DNA of 64,000 nucleotides from Chalara sp. BL73 (Eukaryota > Ascomycota > Leotiomycetes > Helotiales), in the NCBI GenBank assembly GCA_918026815.1, contig CAKJVC010000088.1, positions 1,116,001 to 1,180,000 on the forward strand, written 5' to 3'. Below are positions 35,791 through 50,700 of the stretch, one piece after another; positions within the stretch are counted from its first letter, which is position 1, and every line of letters starts with the position of its first letter. A model generated the notes under the pieces. The model was not told the DNA's origin. It saw nothing but the letters and a program-made list of their open reading frames with translations, and did no database searches. Both the position numbers and the translations under genes were made by a program.

Positions 35791-38700
35791 TCACGAGCCT
35801 CTACAGCCGGTCAGCAAGTGTGTTCATCAACTGTTCGAACGGCAAGTATGTGAGCAGCCCGAAAGTAAAATCGCAGTTGACGCGTGGGATGCTACCTTGA
35901 CTTACCGCGAGTTGGACGAACTTTCAACACGACTTGCGAAGCATCTGATGATACTGAATACTCGAGCTGCTCTAATCCCACTTTGTTTCGACAAATCTGC
36001 CTGGACCATCGTCGCAATGCTAGGTATTCTCAAAAGCGGCAATGCATTCATCCCATTGGACTCTGCTACCCCTGTCTCCAGACTCCAGAATATAGTTTCT
36101 GATGCTAAATCGAGTCTTATTCTCTGCTCCAGCAGATACCAACAGATGTGTAGTACGCTAGTGCCAAATGCTTTTGTCGTTGACAGCAGAACAATAGAGA
36201 AGCTGCCTGGTGTTCCTCCTCTGAAGCAGCGATGGGATGACCTACCAGTGTGCGACAGCCATAAGCCTGCTTATGTTATATTCACTAGCGGAACAACGGG
36301 AAGACCTAAGGTAAGCAACTCTGATTTATCTTGGATGAATACATTAAGAGATTGATCATATGACCTTGCTCCTTTCTCTTCAGCTAGAGCTAGTCTGGCT
36401 TGGACCTATTTTATTCAGGCCCCATATCCTTCGCGGTTTGGCACTTTTATTTATATTGGTTATTTTCAATTTTCACAGTTTCACGTAATCATGAACAAAA
36501 ATTAGTATACTTATGTCATATAGGGAACAATAGTTCAGCACGGTGCTTTCTGTGCCGGTGCTGCATCGCATGCGGTGGCGCTCCATATGCAGAACAAATC
36601 GCGGGTATTGCAATTTGCATCGTATAGCTTCGACGCAAGCTTGCTTGAAATACTTACCACACTTATTTTTGGGGCTACTGTCTGTGTCCCAAGCTCCGCT
36701 GATCGCATGAACAATATTACCAAGGTCATCAATGACATGAACATAACTTGGACGTTGCTGACACCATCGTTCATCCAACTCATCCAACCATCTCAGGTAC
36801 CAACCCTTCAAACATTAGTCTTAGGAGGAGAAGCTATGTCTCAGAGCCACATTTCTACATGGGCTGACAAACTTGAGCTAATCAAGTAAGAGTTCTTATT
36901 GATATCCTAGGGACTATGGCTGATTTGTTACACAGCGCGTACGGACCCTCCGAATGTGCAGTAGTAGCTACTGCTAATCCCCACATGTCGTTGTTTACTG
37001 ACCCAGCCAATATGGGACGACCAGTGGGCTGCTGGGCTTGGCTAACTGACCCTCATAATCACGACAAGTTAGCTCCCGTAGGCTCTATTGGCGAGCTGGT
37101 TATTGAAGGGCCAATACTAGCCCAAGAGTATCTAAATAATAAGCAGAAGACGGCAGAAAGTTTCATTGAAAACCCCAAGTGGTGCTTACCAAATGACTTA
37201 TCAGTCAAATCCACAACACGGCGGATGTACAAGACAGGTGATCTTGCCAAGTTCTCAAAAGACGGGAATGGAAGCTTGATATTCTGTGGTCGCAAAGACA
37301 CTCAGGTAAAGCTTCATGGGCAAAGATTGGAGCTGAGTGATGTCGAGCATCATCTGCAAATAGATCAATCCGTTCGGCATGTCCAAGCCATAATCCCCAC
37401 AAACGGGCACTGCAAGAAGCGACTTGTGGCAATTCTTTCTCTTCAAGAGCTTACACCCCCACAATCATCGACAGCGAGAGTTAATGTTGTCGCTCGGGAA
37501 ACGTCCGCATTCTATCTACCTGGGATTAAGGAGCGGCTTTGTGATAAGTTGCCATCGTACATGATACCGTCTTATTGGATTGTTCTCCATAGCTTGCCAT
37601 TGTTGCCGTCTGGCAAGCTTGATCGAAGACATCTCAATAATTGGGTTGAAAATATTACACAGGAGATGTATCAACAAATTTCCGACATTGACCATGCCAC
37701 TGGTGACAGCAACGGCACAGCTCTAGAATACCTGTTGCAGACAGTATGGGGGAAAGCGCTCAATTTACCAGCCGAAAAGATTGGTCTGCATCAATCTTTT
37801 CTACATCTTGGTGGAGACTCAATCTCAGCTATGCAAGTCATGTCTGCATGTCGCTCTCAAGGCATTGGTGTCACTGTGCAAGACATCATCCAGTGCAAAT
37901 CTATTTCGAAACTTGCTCAATGCGTCACACAGCCAGAAAAGAATAGCTATGAGGCCGAGTTGCTCGATGCTCCATTTGACCTATCACCCATACAAAAGCT
38001 CTATTTTGAGTGCGTGGGGGAAACTTGGCAACACTTCAATCAAAGCATCATGCTAAAGCTTACCAAAAAGGTTAATCTTGAAGACATGAAGAATGCTCTC
38101 AATGTGATCGTAACATCACATCATATGTTGCGTGCACGCTTTACTCAGGACCAAGCTGGGTCGTGGCATCAACGAATATTGCCTGATACTGAGACTTCGT
38201 ACAGATATCAGAAGCAAATCGCAACTATGGAGACCATTAACACATTTGTCGAAAAGTCCCAGAATGGGATTGACATTCAGAACGGCCCAGTCTTTGCGAT
38301 TGACCTATTTGATATTGAGGGTGAGGATGAGCAACTCATATCAATGGTTGCACACCATCTTGTAGTTGTAGGTTACCATGAGTGATCGGACTATTTCCCT
38401 GTCTGGTTGGAAATGCTAATTGCGTTTAGGATGTTGTATCTTGGCGAATAATACTTCAAGATCTGGAGGACATTCTTATTTCTGGGAAAGCAGCTATTGA
38501 CAGTTCCCTCCCATTCCAGACCTGGGCGCACCTTCAACTTGAACATACACAGCAAAGTTCTTTGGCAAACATCCACTATCCTGAAGATACACCTGTCGCC
38601 AATTTCGCATACTGGGACATGGCTACAAAAACGAACACATACGGAGACACAATCGAAGACACATTCGATATGGATGCCGAAAATTCTCTCTTACTTCTTA

Positions 38701-41700
38701 GAAGGTCCAACAATGCCCTAAACACGGAACCTGTAGATGTATTCCTGGCTTCTGTCATCACATCATTCAGAAAAGTGTTTTCCGATAGATCAACCCCAGC
38801 TGTATTTAGTGAGGGCCATGGTCGAGAGGTTTGGGAGAGTTCCAACATCGATATATCGCACACAGTTGGCTGTAAGCAGCATCCCTAGGCTAATCTTTGC
38901 CTCTCTTTGATAACAGCATCAAGCTGTGTTATTGTTTTGGATCGTAACTAACATCCACTAATAGGGTTCACCACAATGTGTCCCATCTCTTTACCATCCA
39001 GCGTTGACGGAGAAGCCGATATTGTGAACACAATCCGCTGGATCAAGGATCTTCGCAACCGTACTCCGGGCAAAGGACGTCCTTACTTTGCGTCTCGCCT
39101 CCTCACAGAGGAAGGAGGACAACGATTCTCGGGTCACTGGCCCATGGAAATTACTTTCAATTATTTGGGAAAGCTTCAGCAGCTTGAAAGACCAGACGCA
39201 CTTTTACAGGAAGTTTCTGGTGTGAATAATGCTGATTATGATATCGGCTCTGATGTTCCTCGTTTTTCATTATTTGAGATCTCAGCCCGCGTTACCCATG
39301 GCACCCTCAAATTCTCGTTCTCTTACAACAAGAAGATGAAGCGCCAAGCTAAAATACGCAGATGGGTCGTGCAGTGTCAGCGTACTCTCCAGGAAGCAGC
39401 ACAAGTACTCGCTCAAATGAAGCCCGAACGCACACTAAGCGACTTCCCTCTCATTCCTTTGTCTTACAATGGCATGGCAAAATTGGTTCAGACTCTGCCA
39501 CAACTCGGAGCCTCATCACTTGACGAGGTAGCTGAAGTTTACCCATGCTCACCAATGCAGCAAGGTATGCTACTTGCGCAGTTGAAGGACCAGAGTTTGT
39601 ACACATATTCTGCGATATTTGAGGTTCAACCATCAGTCGGTTTATCAGTCGATGCAAGACACTTATCAGGTGCTTGGCAAGATGTCGTGCAGCGGCACTC
39701 GAGTCTCAGAACCATATTCATTGAAAGCATTGGTGGCTCAAGTCTAATGGAGCAGGTAGTTCTGAAAGAGGTAGTTGCCAGGATATCCTTCCTGCAGTCA
39801 TCTAGCTCTCAAGTAACTCAAACCTTCTCTAGCCAGGACAAATTTCGCTTCCGGGATAAACAACCACCACACCGATTCTCCATATGCGAAACAAACGAAA
39901 AGCGTATATTTTGCAGAATTGAGATCAGCCATGCAATCTCGGATGGAACTTCCATTACCATCCTACTGCGTGATTTATCCGACGCATACAAGAGCAGAGT
40001 CCCAATACGAGAGAATCCCACAACCTGTCAAGGCGATAGCCTTGGTCATCGATTTTCAGAAGTTAACAATCGTGCCTGGTACACCGTCTCAGCCCCACGC
40101 TTTAGCGATTATATTTCTTACACTCAGTCGAAGTCAGCTGCAGAGAACCTCAATTATTGGAAAGCCTATCTTACTGATGTTGAGCCGTGCAACTTCCCTG
40201 CTTTGACAGATGGCCACAAACCACAGCGAGAACTACAATCGCATGTTCTTGAGCTTACACAACCAACTGAGCTAAAAAGCTTCTGCACTAAACATGGCTA
40301 CACCTTGTCCAATGTCCTGCAGCTCGTGTGGGCATTCGTGCTCCGCACCTACACCGGAAATACAGATGTTTCATTTGGCTACCTTACGTCCGGACGTGAT
40401 GCGCCAATACCAGGCATTCAGGACTCTGGTGTTGGAGCTTTCATCAATATCTTAACTTGCAGAATGGATCTGAACGCGAGTTTGACACTCAATCAAGCTC
40501 TTGACCGGGTGCAGACGGATTTTGTGCATAGCATGGCTTACCAAGCTTGCTCGCTTGCTGATATTCAACATGAGCTTCAATTATCAGGAACCTCGCTTTT
40601 CAACACGGCATTTACTTTCCAGCGGCGAACATCAGCCAAAGAACGTACGCTCCCAATGCTCAACTTCGAGGTCATAGATACTCGAGACCCGAGTGAATAT
40701 GATGTGACTGTCAATGTAGAGCAACTAGACACTAAGGTCGAGATCCACTTTGGTTATTGGTCACACATACTTTCCACAGCTCAAGCTATGAATATGGCCA
40801 AAACTTTTGATCATATTCTGAACAGTATCATCAATGTTCAAACAATTTCTCACACAATCGCAAAGCTAGATTTGCTTAGTGATGATAGCCGGACCCAAAT
40901 CATGCGCTGGAACAGCACAAAGCCAGCCAAGGTTGATCGATGTATCCATGAAATGATTTCCGAGCATGCGCTCAATCGCCCGATTTCAACACCAGCAATT
41001 GACGCCTGGGATGGGAAGATGACCTTCTCTGAACTTGAAGCCGTTACTAATCGTCTCTCTAATCGTTTGATTGAATTTGGCATCGGGCCTGAGAATTATA
41101 TACCATTAGCGTTTGAGAAAAGTATTCACATGGTTATCGCTATCATAGCAGTAATGAAAGCAGGAGCCGCTTTCGTTCCTCTAGACCCAGGACATCCGGA
41201 GGGACGTTTAAAACATCTCATTGACGAGGTCAGGGCGAGTCTTGTACTCTGCTCAAGTATGCATGAAAAAAAGATTGCTGGTGTCGCAACTCAGGTCTTA
41301 ACAGTAAATCGTTTACTTATTGAGGCACTTGTCGACGCCCCATCGCTGTCCCCTTCAGCCGTGCGACCTACCAATGCTGCATACATCATCTTTGTAAGGC
41401 TCATTCGTTGTTCTGTGAACCTTTAAGCTAACCTAAATTGATAGACTTCCGGAACAACAGGGATGCCAAAAGGTACAATCATTGAACATGCTGCTTTCTG
41501 CACAAGCGCTACAGAGCATGCCAAAGCAATGTGTATGCGCCAGGATTCCCGGGTTTTCCAATTCGCAAGTCACACATTTGATGCATCGGTAATGGAGATT
41601 TTGAGCACTCTGATTGCAGGCGGATGTGTCTGTATACCTAGTGATATGGAGAGAATGAACGATATTCCTGGCGCCATTCAAAGAATGGGAGTCACATGGA

Positions 41701-44700
41701 CATTATTAACCCCATCTGTTGCCAACACCCTGTCTCCTAAGACTGTTCCCAGCTTGCGCACTTTAGTCACTGGGGGAGAAGCGATGCACCCTGACCACAT
41801 TGCAAAATGGAGGGGAAAACTATGTTTGAGTAAGGATACCTCCGCGCTCCGTAACAGTGGAGAACTCAATCTGTTCCATTTTGTGTGGATATTTGCTAAT
41901 TTATTTCCGTTTATAGTCAATGCGTACGGACCAAGCGAAACATCTGTAATTGCGAGTACTTCCATGAAGGTTGACGAAGCCGGAAATGCACTCAACTCTG
42001 ATGCCTCGAATATTGGTGAAGCCGTGGGAGGCAGGAACTGGATTGTGGACCCGCAGAACTTCAAAAAACTTGTACCAGTTGGCGGTATCGGTGAATTAGT
42101 CGTTGAGGGGCATACCGTTGCTCGAGGTTATCTCAACAGCGAGGAGAAGACAGCATATGCTTTCGTTACGCAGCCTAAGTGGTTCCAAGGAATCAACTCC
42201 CAAGAACGGCTCTACCGAACAGGGGATCTGGTCCGCTACAACTCAGATGGCACGTTATCCTTTGTTGCTCGTAAGGATACACAGATAAAACTTAGGGGTC
42301 AAAGAATCGAGCTAGGTGAAATCGAGTATCAGGTTAAGCTCAATCTGCCCTCAGAGTCGCAATCAGCCGTTGAGCTCGTCACACCGAACCGAATATCGTC
42401 CAAAGCACTAGCTGTTTTCTTTTGCATTCCCGGTGGCGGCTTAACCGACCAAGATGAAAAGAATATCCTCGCAAGTGACGAAATCTTATTGCCGATGTCA
42501 AAGACTTCCCGAAGAATAGCCAAACATCTGGATTCGTCTCTTGCCACAGTCTTGCCTCCATACATGATCCCTAGTTTTTACGTTCCAATAAGGAAAATAC
42601 CTTGGACTACGTCCGGAAAACTGGATCGTGCAAGGTTGCGCAATCTTATTGCTGCTTTACCAAAGGAAGAAACACCTCCATATAGGCTTTTGGATGTAGA
42701 AGACAAGCAAAAAACGGAGTCTGGGCCAGTAGCTGCGACTAGCATGGAAAGGAAACTTCAGGAGATATGGAGAAATGTCATGAACGTTGAGTCTGTAAGC
42801 CTTGATGACAACTTCTTCAGGCTAGGTGGCGATTCTGTCCAGTCAATGAAAATCGTACAAACTGCTCGCCTTGAGGGTATTTCTTTATCAGTTCTCGACA
42901 TTTTCCGGAACCCAAAGCTTTCCGATATGGCTCTAAAATGCGGAGTTCTCGAAGATGACGATGCTACGGAGCTCAAACAGTTTTCATTGTTAGAAACTGG
43001 AGATGTAGATGCCATTTTAGACGAGATCGTCAATCAATCAAAACTCGAAAAAGATGAAATATTTGATGCGTACCCGGCCAGTGCTCTTCAACAAGGGCTC
43101 TTGACACTATCAATCCGGCAGCGTGGCGCATATGTCCTCCATAACAAGTTCAAACTACCAGATGATATCGATATAGACAGGTTCAAATCAGCTTGGCAAG
43201 AAACTGTTGACGAAGTTGACATCCTTCGAACGCGCATCGTTCATCTGGAGTCAGGGAAATTTATCCAGGTTGTTGTCAAACCTGCCCCGATCACGTGGCA
43301 CACTGCTGTGGAGGCTGAAGATTACAACATTGAAGATCCAAAACTTCCGATCTATGTCGGTGGAGAACTAACGTACTATAAAATAGTTGATGGTGGCAAC
43401 GGCAAAAACATTTTTTTCCATTGGTCAATCCATCATTGTCTTTACGATGGCTGGAGTCTTCCAATGGTCTTGTCCCGGGTCCAGTCATGCTACCTGGAGA
43501 GTAATTCAAGCTTCCCAAAAGCCTCTTATGCTTCCTTCATCAATTATCTTACAAATACAGACGTCAAGGTTTCGGACAACTTCTGGAGAAACCGACTTGC
43601 AGGAGCTTCACCTCTACAATTCCCGCAGACCAGTCACTCGGAAACTCAGACACGGAACAGTCACTCGCTGGCCCATAGCGTCAGATTATTGGAGCGGAGA
43701 TCAAAGATTGAAGTCACCATTCCTACCGTTATTAGAGCTGCATGGTCGCTTATTGTTGCGACATACTCTGGAAGTGATGATGTTGTGTTTGGAGAAACCC
43801 TATCGGGAAGAGACATATCTGTCCCAAATATTACAGATATTATCGGCCCAATCTTTACAACTTGTCCGACAAGGATTCAGGTCGACCGAAAAATTACCAT
43901 CGAGAAGTTTCTGCACAATGTACATCAGATGGCCACTGAAATCATACCCTACCAGCATGCGGGAGTTCAAAGTATCAAAAGGCTAGATACACATACCGAA
44001 CTCGCGTGTGACTTCCAAAACCTCTTGGTCATTCAGACAGCCGAAGAAGAAACAGAAGATGAATTTTGGATTATGGATAGTAATGGTGTAGGCGATAATT
44101 TTTTTACTTATCCTTTAGTCCTTGAGTGCAAGGCTTCAATGGATAATACCAAAGTCGATATAATTGCTCATTTCGACGCCAACATCATCTCCAAATGGCA
44201 AGTGCAGCGGATTCTCTTCCAATTCGATACCGTCATGGCACAACTAAACCTCTCTGTTGCCGCACAGACCGTGGGGGAGGTACAAATACTTAGCCCGGAA
44301 GACAAACTGCTGCTTGAAGAAGCAAATTCTAAAACAGCAAGCTGTCTCGATTCCACAATTCCTCAAGAATTTGAGAAGATCGCTTTATCTCAGCCTCAGG
44401 CTCCTGCTATCTGTGGCTGGGATGGCGAGTTCACATACTACGAGACCTATGAACATGCTGTACGACTCGCAAAAAGGCTTATCACCCTAGGTGTTGGACC
44501 TGAACAGATTGTCCCGATTTGTATGGAGAAGTCAGCGTGGGCCACAATCTCTATGCTTGCCGTCATGTTCGCTGGCGGGGCATATTCGCCGCTTGACCCA
44601 GCAGCGCCTTTCTCGAGACATCAAGAGATGATAGAGGACCTTGACGCAAAAGTTATTATATGTGGGGCGCCCTATGGCGATAAATACTCGTCATTGGTAA

Positions 44701-47700
44701 ATGAGGTAGTAGTCGTCGACGCAGCCTTCATGGTTAGCTTGAATAAATGCAATGAACCAACCTTGCCCAGGTCAAGCAGTAAAAGTCCTGCTTACGTTAT
44801 TTTCACATCTGGGTATGTTGAGCAGAGAATTCATTCTCGAGGGCTAGAGCAACTGTACTGACACATTTGCAGGAGTACTGGGAAGCCTAAGGGCTGTGTT
44901 GTAGAACATAGAGCTATCTCTACCAGTTCCATATCCATGAGAAAAGCGATGTTGATGGAGAAGGGCGCTAGAGTTCTGCAGTTTGCATCTTATACATTCG
45001 TAAGATTCCCCTAAGTATTTCTCGACACAGCCAGGCTAACTTTGAATTCTCTTCCTAGGACGTTAGTGTCCTTGAAATGTTTACGACTCTTACCTATGGT
45101 GGCGTATTGTGTATTCCTTCCGAGGCTCAAAGGACGAGCAGTTTGAGCGAGGCAATTGTAGCTCTAAAGGTCCAGTGGGCATTCCTTACGCCATCAGTCG
45201 CTAACCTCATCGACCCATCTGCGGTTCCAGACATGAAAGTTCTTGTCTGTGGAGGAGAAGCAATGTCTTTGGAGAATGTTGCAAGATGGGCGCCACACGT
45301 TAGATTGGTGAACGGGTAAGTAAATTCCTGTCCTAAACCTCTTTGGAACCACCTGAACGTGCTTCAATTGTCGGGGTATTAGAAGGTACTTCTAGGCTGT
45401 AGCCGTGCATTTAACTGACTCAATTATCAATTAGCTATGGCCCAACAGAAGCATCTGTCATTGCACTAGCCAACAATGCCGTTAGTTCCGATAGCAACCC
45501 GGCCAATATAGGCTATGCACTGGCAGGAAATCTTGCTTGGATTGTCGACTCAACGGATCACAACCGTCTGGCTCCGGTGGGATGTGCTGGGGAACTCATT
45601 CTAGAAGGCCCTATACTTGCAAGGGAATACATCAAGAACCCAGAGAAAACGAGTGAGGTATTCATAAGAAACCCTTCCTGGATCTCGTTGGTCAATACCA
45701 CAGCATTGGAAACACCAAGACGAATGTATAAGACAGGAGATCTCGTCAGATATAATGAAGATCTTTCCGTGACTTTCATTGGGAGAAAAGACAACCAGGT
45801 TAAGTTACATGGCCAACGCATGGAACTTGGGGAGATCGAAAATTCCCTTGATATTGACCCCAAGATTCGGCATGCACTGGTTGCACTACCCCAAGCTGGT
45901 CACTTCAAGAAACGCCTTGTGGCAATAGTCTCTTTGACTGAACTATCCTTCGAGAAATCAACAGCTGGATCGTGCGAAATTGTCCACGATGGTCCAAAGC
46001 ATGCTATAGCGCGGTCTGAAGTGACAAAGGCTAAGACTCGCCTATCAGAAAGACTGCCGGAGTTCATGATCCCTTCTACGTGGATAGTCATCAAGGCGCT
46101 ACCTCTTCTACCATCTGGGAAACTAGACAGAAAGCTGGTCGCATCATGGCTGGAGCATATTGATGAAAAAGATTACGAGCAGATCATGGAGGCCGACGAC
46201 GAAGAAGATAATACTTTGCCAGTCACCGACACGAGCTTGTTGTTGCAGGATGTATTCTCTCGTGTACTCAATTTACCACTTTCTCGGGTAAAGCTGAGTT
46301 CATCATTTTTGAGCCTAGGTGGAGATTCTAGTAAGTTTTCCTGTACCCAGCCATCAAAAAGATGCAATGATCGCTAATTCAATCTTTTATTCAGTTACTG
46401 CCATGCAAGTTATGGCCCTTTGTAGGAAGGAGAGCCTCAACTTTTCCCTAGCTGAAGTGTTACGTAGTAAGTCTATTATCCAGCTGGCGAATAGTGCTCG
46501 ATATGAAGGTGAGAGAGTCTTTGAAGAGGAGAGAATCGAGGAAGAATTCGCATTGTCGCCTATCCAACAATTCTATTTCAACTTGAAGTCTGCTGATCAG
46601 CAGATACCGGACTCGAGATTCAATCAAAGTTTCACTCTGCGAATCACTCGGGCGGTGGAGGTACAACAGATCAGAGATGCAATACACTCCATAGTCCTGC
46701 AACACTCTATGTTACGAGCCAAGTTCAGCAAGGCTAAGTCTGGAGTGTGGCAACAGCACATCACCAAGGATGAGTCTTCTTCATATCGATTCAACGTTCA
46801 CGATGTTGAAGATGGAAGACATGTTGCTGCTGTGGTTGGCAATAGCCAATCTAGCTTAGACATTCAGAAAGGCCCTCTCTTCTCAGTAGACCTATTCAGA
46901 ATTGTCGGCCAAAACCAAATTTTATTCTTAGTGGCACATCATTTAATCATCGATATGGTATGACTTTCCGAATCCCCATTTGCATCATATATTATACTGA
47001 TATATCTCGACGTAGGTATCCTGGCGCATCATTCTCAGTGACCTGGAACTATTTTTAAATACTGGAAAGCTCTTGTCTGCCAGATCGCCCTTATCGTTTC
47101 AGACTTGGCTCTCTCTCCAGACCGAGCACAGCAAGGAATTCGGTGCTAATAAGCGCCTTAGCGCTTTGCCATCCAAGGTCGAGCCATCTGATCTAGAATT
47201 CTGGGGTATGTCAAATCGGCCGAATACATATGGCGATGTAATTTGCAAGACTTTCACTGTGGATGAACGGGTTACTGCGTTCGCTCTTGGAGAAAGTAAC
47301 ATAAGTCTCCGCACAGAGCCAGTGGAGATATTCCTGGCCGCTATCGCCCATTCTTTTAGCCGCGTATTTGAGCGCAAAGTTCCTGCTTTGTGGACCGAGA
47401 GTCACGGTAGAGAGTCCTGGGATTCTGCCATTGATATATCCACGGTTGTGGGCTGGTTTACTTCAATGTTCCCTATGCAAATAGCTATCGATACGGATGA
47501 AGACGATGTAGTAGACAGCGTTAAGCACATCAAGGATCTCCGACGAAAGATCCCAGACAATGGAAGGCCTTATTTCGCCCAGCGCTACCTCACCACAGAA
47601 GGGAAGTCAAACTTCAAAGACCACGAAAGGACGATGGAGATATTGTTCAATTATCTCGGACGCATGCAACAACTTGAGCATGACGACTCACTCTTACAGC

Positions 47701-50700
47701 CATGGACGTACCCGGACAACACGGACGAGAGAATGGTCGCAGATGTTGGCTCACAAGCGGAAAGATTTGCTCTCTTCGAAATTTCCGCTTCAATTATCAA
47801 AGATCAGATTCAATTCTCCATACTTTATAACAAATCGATGAAGCACCAACAAGACATTGAGCGATGGGTTCTTGAATGCCACAGGACGCTTGAGGAGACA
47901 GTCCTTAAGCTTGCAAGCATACGAGATGAAGTAATCTTTACTTTGAGTGATTTCCCTCTCTTGCCGATATCGTACGAAGAACTGGAGAAGATCACCAGCA
48001 AATCTCTTCCACAAGTCGGAATTAACCCAGCGATGGTCGAAACGATATACCCTTGCGCACCGTTGCAGGAAGGTTTAATCCTGAGTCAAATTAAGGATCC
48101 AAGCCTTTATCACTTCTCTGCAGTGTTTGTGGTAAACCCTGCGCCAGATGGATCTCCTGTCGATGCCCAGAAACTTTTGAAAGCATGGCAGGAAGTTGTG
48201 AATTACCACGGAGCGCTTCGAATCGTCTTTGCTGACAGCGTTTACAAGGGTGATATCTTTAATCAGATTGTAGTTAAGCAAGCTGATTCAGGAGCCATAT
48301 TGATTCAATGTGATGAGTCAGAAGCTTTGGACAAGCTTAGCAAAGTCAGCATCCTCGATCACAATTACAAAAAGCAGCCTCGCCTTCCACATCAAATTAC
48401 AATTGCCGAGTGTGCTTCTGGCAGGGTGTATTTCAAAGGAGAAATCAATCACGGAGTGATCGATGGTGCTAGTGCAAATATCATGTTACGAGATCTTGCT
48501 GCTGCATATCATGAGCATCTTCCGCCAGGTCCAGGGCCCTCGTATGGTGACTATGTCGCCTATATAAAGACTGTTCAAGACGGAGCTGGCAAGAAATTCT
48601 GGAAGAATTATCTTGCCGGAGTTCGGCCATGCTATTTTCCTAAGCTCAACGAGCAAGGAGCCGAGAAATCTCTTCATTCGGCACCGATCAATTTTGATCG
48701 TTTCCCTGAGCTACAGGCGATGTGCAAGAAAATGAAAGTAACACTGGCCAATGTCATACAAGCAGCTTGGGCGCTATGCCTTCGTGCATACACCAAGTCT
48801 GAAGACGTCTGTTTTGGGAATCTAACGAGCGGACGAGACGTCCCTGTCCCTGGTGTGCAAGAGACCATTGGTGCATTTATCAACATACTTGTATGCAGGG
48901 TAAAATTTAATCAGCAGTCAACTCTAAAGGAAGTCTACCAGAAAGTCCAACAGGACTACATAGAGAGCTTGGAGTTCCAACATACCTCGTTAGCTCAAGT
49001 CCAGCACGACTTGACTGGTGGTGATCCTTTATTCAATACGGCAGTATCCATACAGAAAGGAGCAGCTTCAGATGAAGCAGAAGAGTCTGGTACAATCTCA
49101 TTTGACCCCATTCTAGCTCATGACCCAGGAGAAGTATGTACAAGGATTCTTCGGTTTAATTCATGACTAACTTTTGGTAGTTTGCAATCACCCTAAACGT
49201 CAGAACCTTCATCAACGACGAAGGAATGTTGCTTCGTTACTGGACCAATTTCATTTCAGATGGGCAAGCGGCAAATGTTGCAAGTAAGATGGCGTTGGTG
49301 CTTGAGAACTTTGTCAACAGGCCGCACCAGACTGTTGAAGAACTGGATCTATCAGCTGAGACGGCTAAGCCCGCCGTCAAAGTACAACAGCCGCTTGAAC
49401 AGCCACCAACCCCACAAGTGACTACCAGTGAGGATCTTCGAACTTTAATTAGTCAAACCGTCCGTGAAGTCATCGAACAGATGTTCAGGACCGGTGCTTT
49501 GGTCAGCTACGGAAAGCAAGAGTTCCAGGACTCACTAAACATTGCCGATCGTCAAATCGTCAAACCAGAACAACCTGCACAGATCGCTCAACCTATGATT
49601 GATTATTCGCAACTAAGTCCAGAACCATTGAGCAACAAGTCCGTGAAAGTTAAACGCTCGATAGCCGGATTGGCCCCACCGTTGAAAGTAGTCGAGAGCC
49701 AGGTGGAGAGGAAATTGCTCACTATCTGGAGTGATCTACTTCAGATCTCAGAAGATTCGATTCTAGCTGATGATAGCTTCTTTGCGCTGGGTGGTGATTC
49801 AATCTTAGCTATGCAAATGGTTGGAATTGCCAGAGATGAGGATCTTGCCTTGACCGTCGCAAGCATTTTCCGTCACCCAACATTTGCAGATATGGCGAGA
49901 GTCGTCCAGTTAGCAGATGCGGCAAACGCACCCCTTGACATTACTGGACTCAGCGAGTACAAAGAGATCCAAGAGATCAGGGCCCAGACAATACAGAATT
50001 CCCTCTACCAGCCTTACTCACTCCTCGAGACTGCGAATGCTCATGAATTCGTGCAAGACAACATCTCTCCTAAAGCTAGAACATTCCGTGGAGGTATCAT
50101 TGATGTTTTCCCTGTTACTGACTTCCAAGCATTGGCAGTCACTGGAACATTGATGGAAGCCAAGTGGATGCTCAATTACTTCCATCTCTCTGGCGACGGT
50201 CCCTTGGATCTTAAGAAATTTAAGGTGGCTATCTATAGACTTGTCGAGACGTTCGAAATACTCCGGACAGTATTCGTACCATATGGCAATCGCTTCTATC
50301 AGGTTGTGCTCCGCAAACTTCAGCCAACAATATTGGTACAGGAGTGTGATGATCTGGATAGCTACACTGCCTCCCTGCAGAAGAGTGATCAAGAAAATGG
50401 TCCCAGGCTTGGTGAATCGTTCCTTAAATTTGCCATTGCGAAGGAGAAGGAAAGCCTCCGTCACAGAATCATCATTCGTATGTCACATGCCCAATATGAT
50501 GGCGTGTGCATGCCTACCATCCTTGCCGGATTGCAGAAAGGATATCAGGGCCTATCGATATCATCGCCACCACCATACTCCGGGTATGTACGAGATGCAG
50601 CGAGAAAGACCACGGATGAACATTACATTTACTGGCAATCTTTACTCAAAGGAAGCACAATGACAGATGTGGTCCGTAGAAGTGGTCCAAACTACAAGCG

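Noticed and set aside
41463..44861. unspliced 1132-codon reading of the NRPS through 41830-41916
   Set aside because: The extra 29 residues interrupt the A4 core just before NAYGPSE; removing a GTAAGG...TATAG intron restores the family sequence and keeps the frame.
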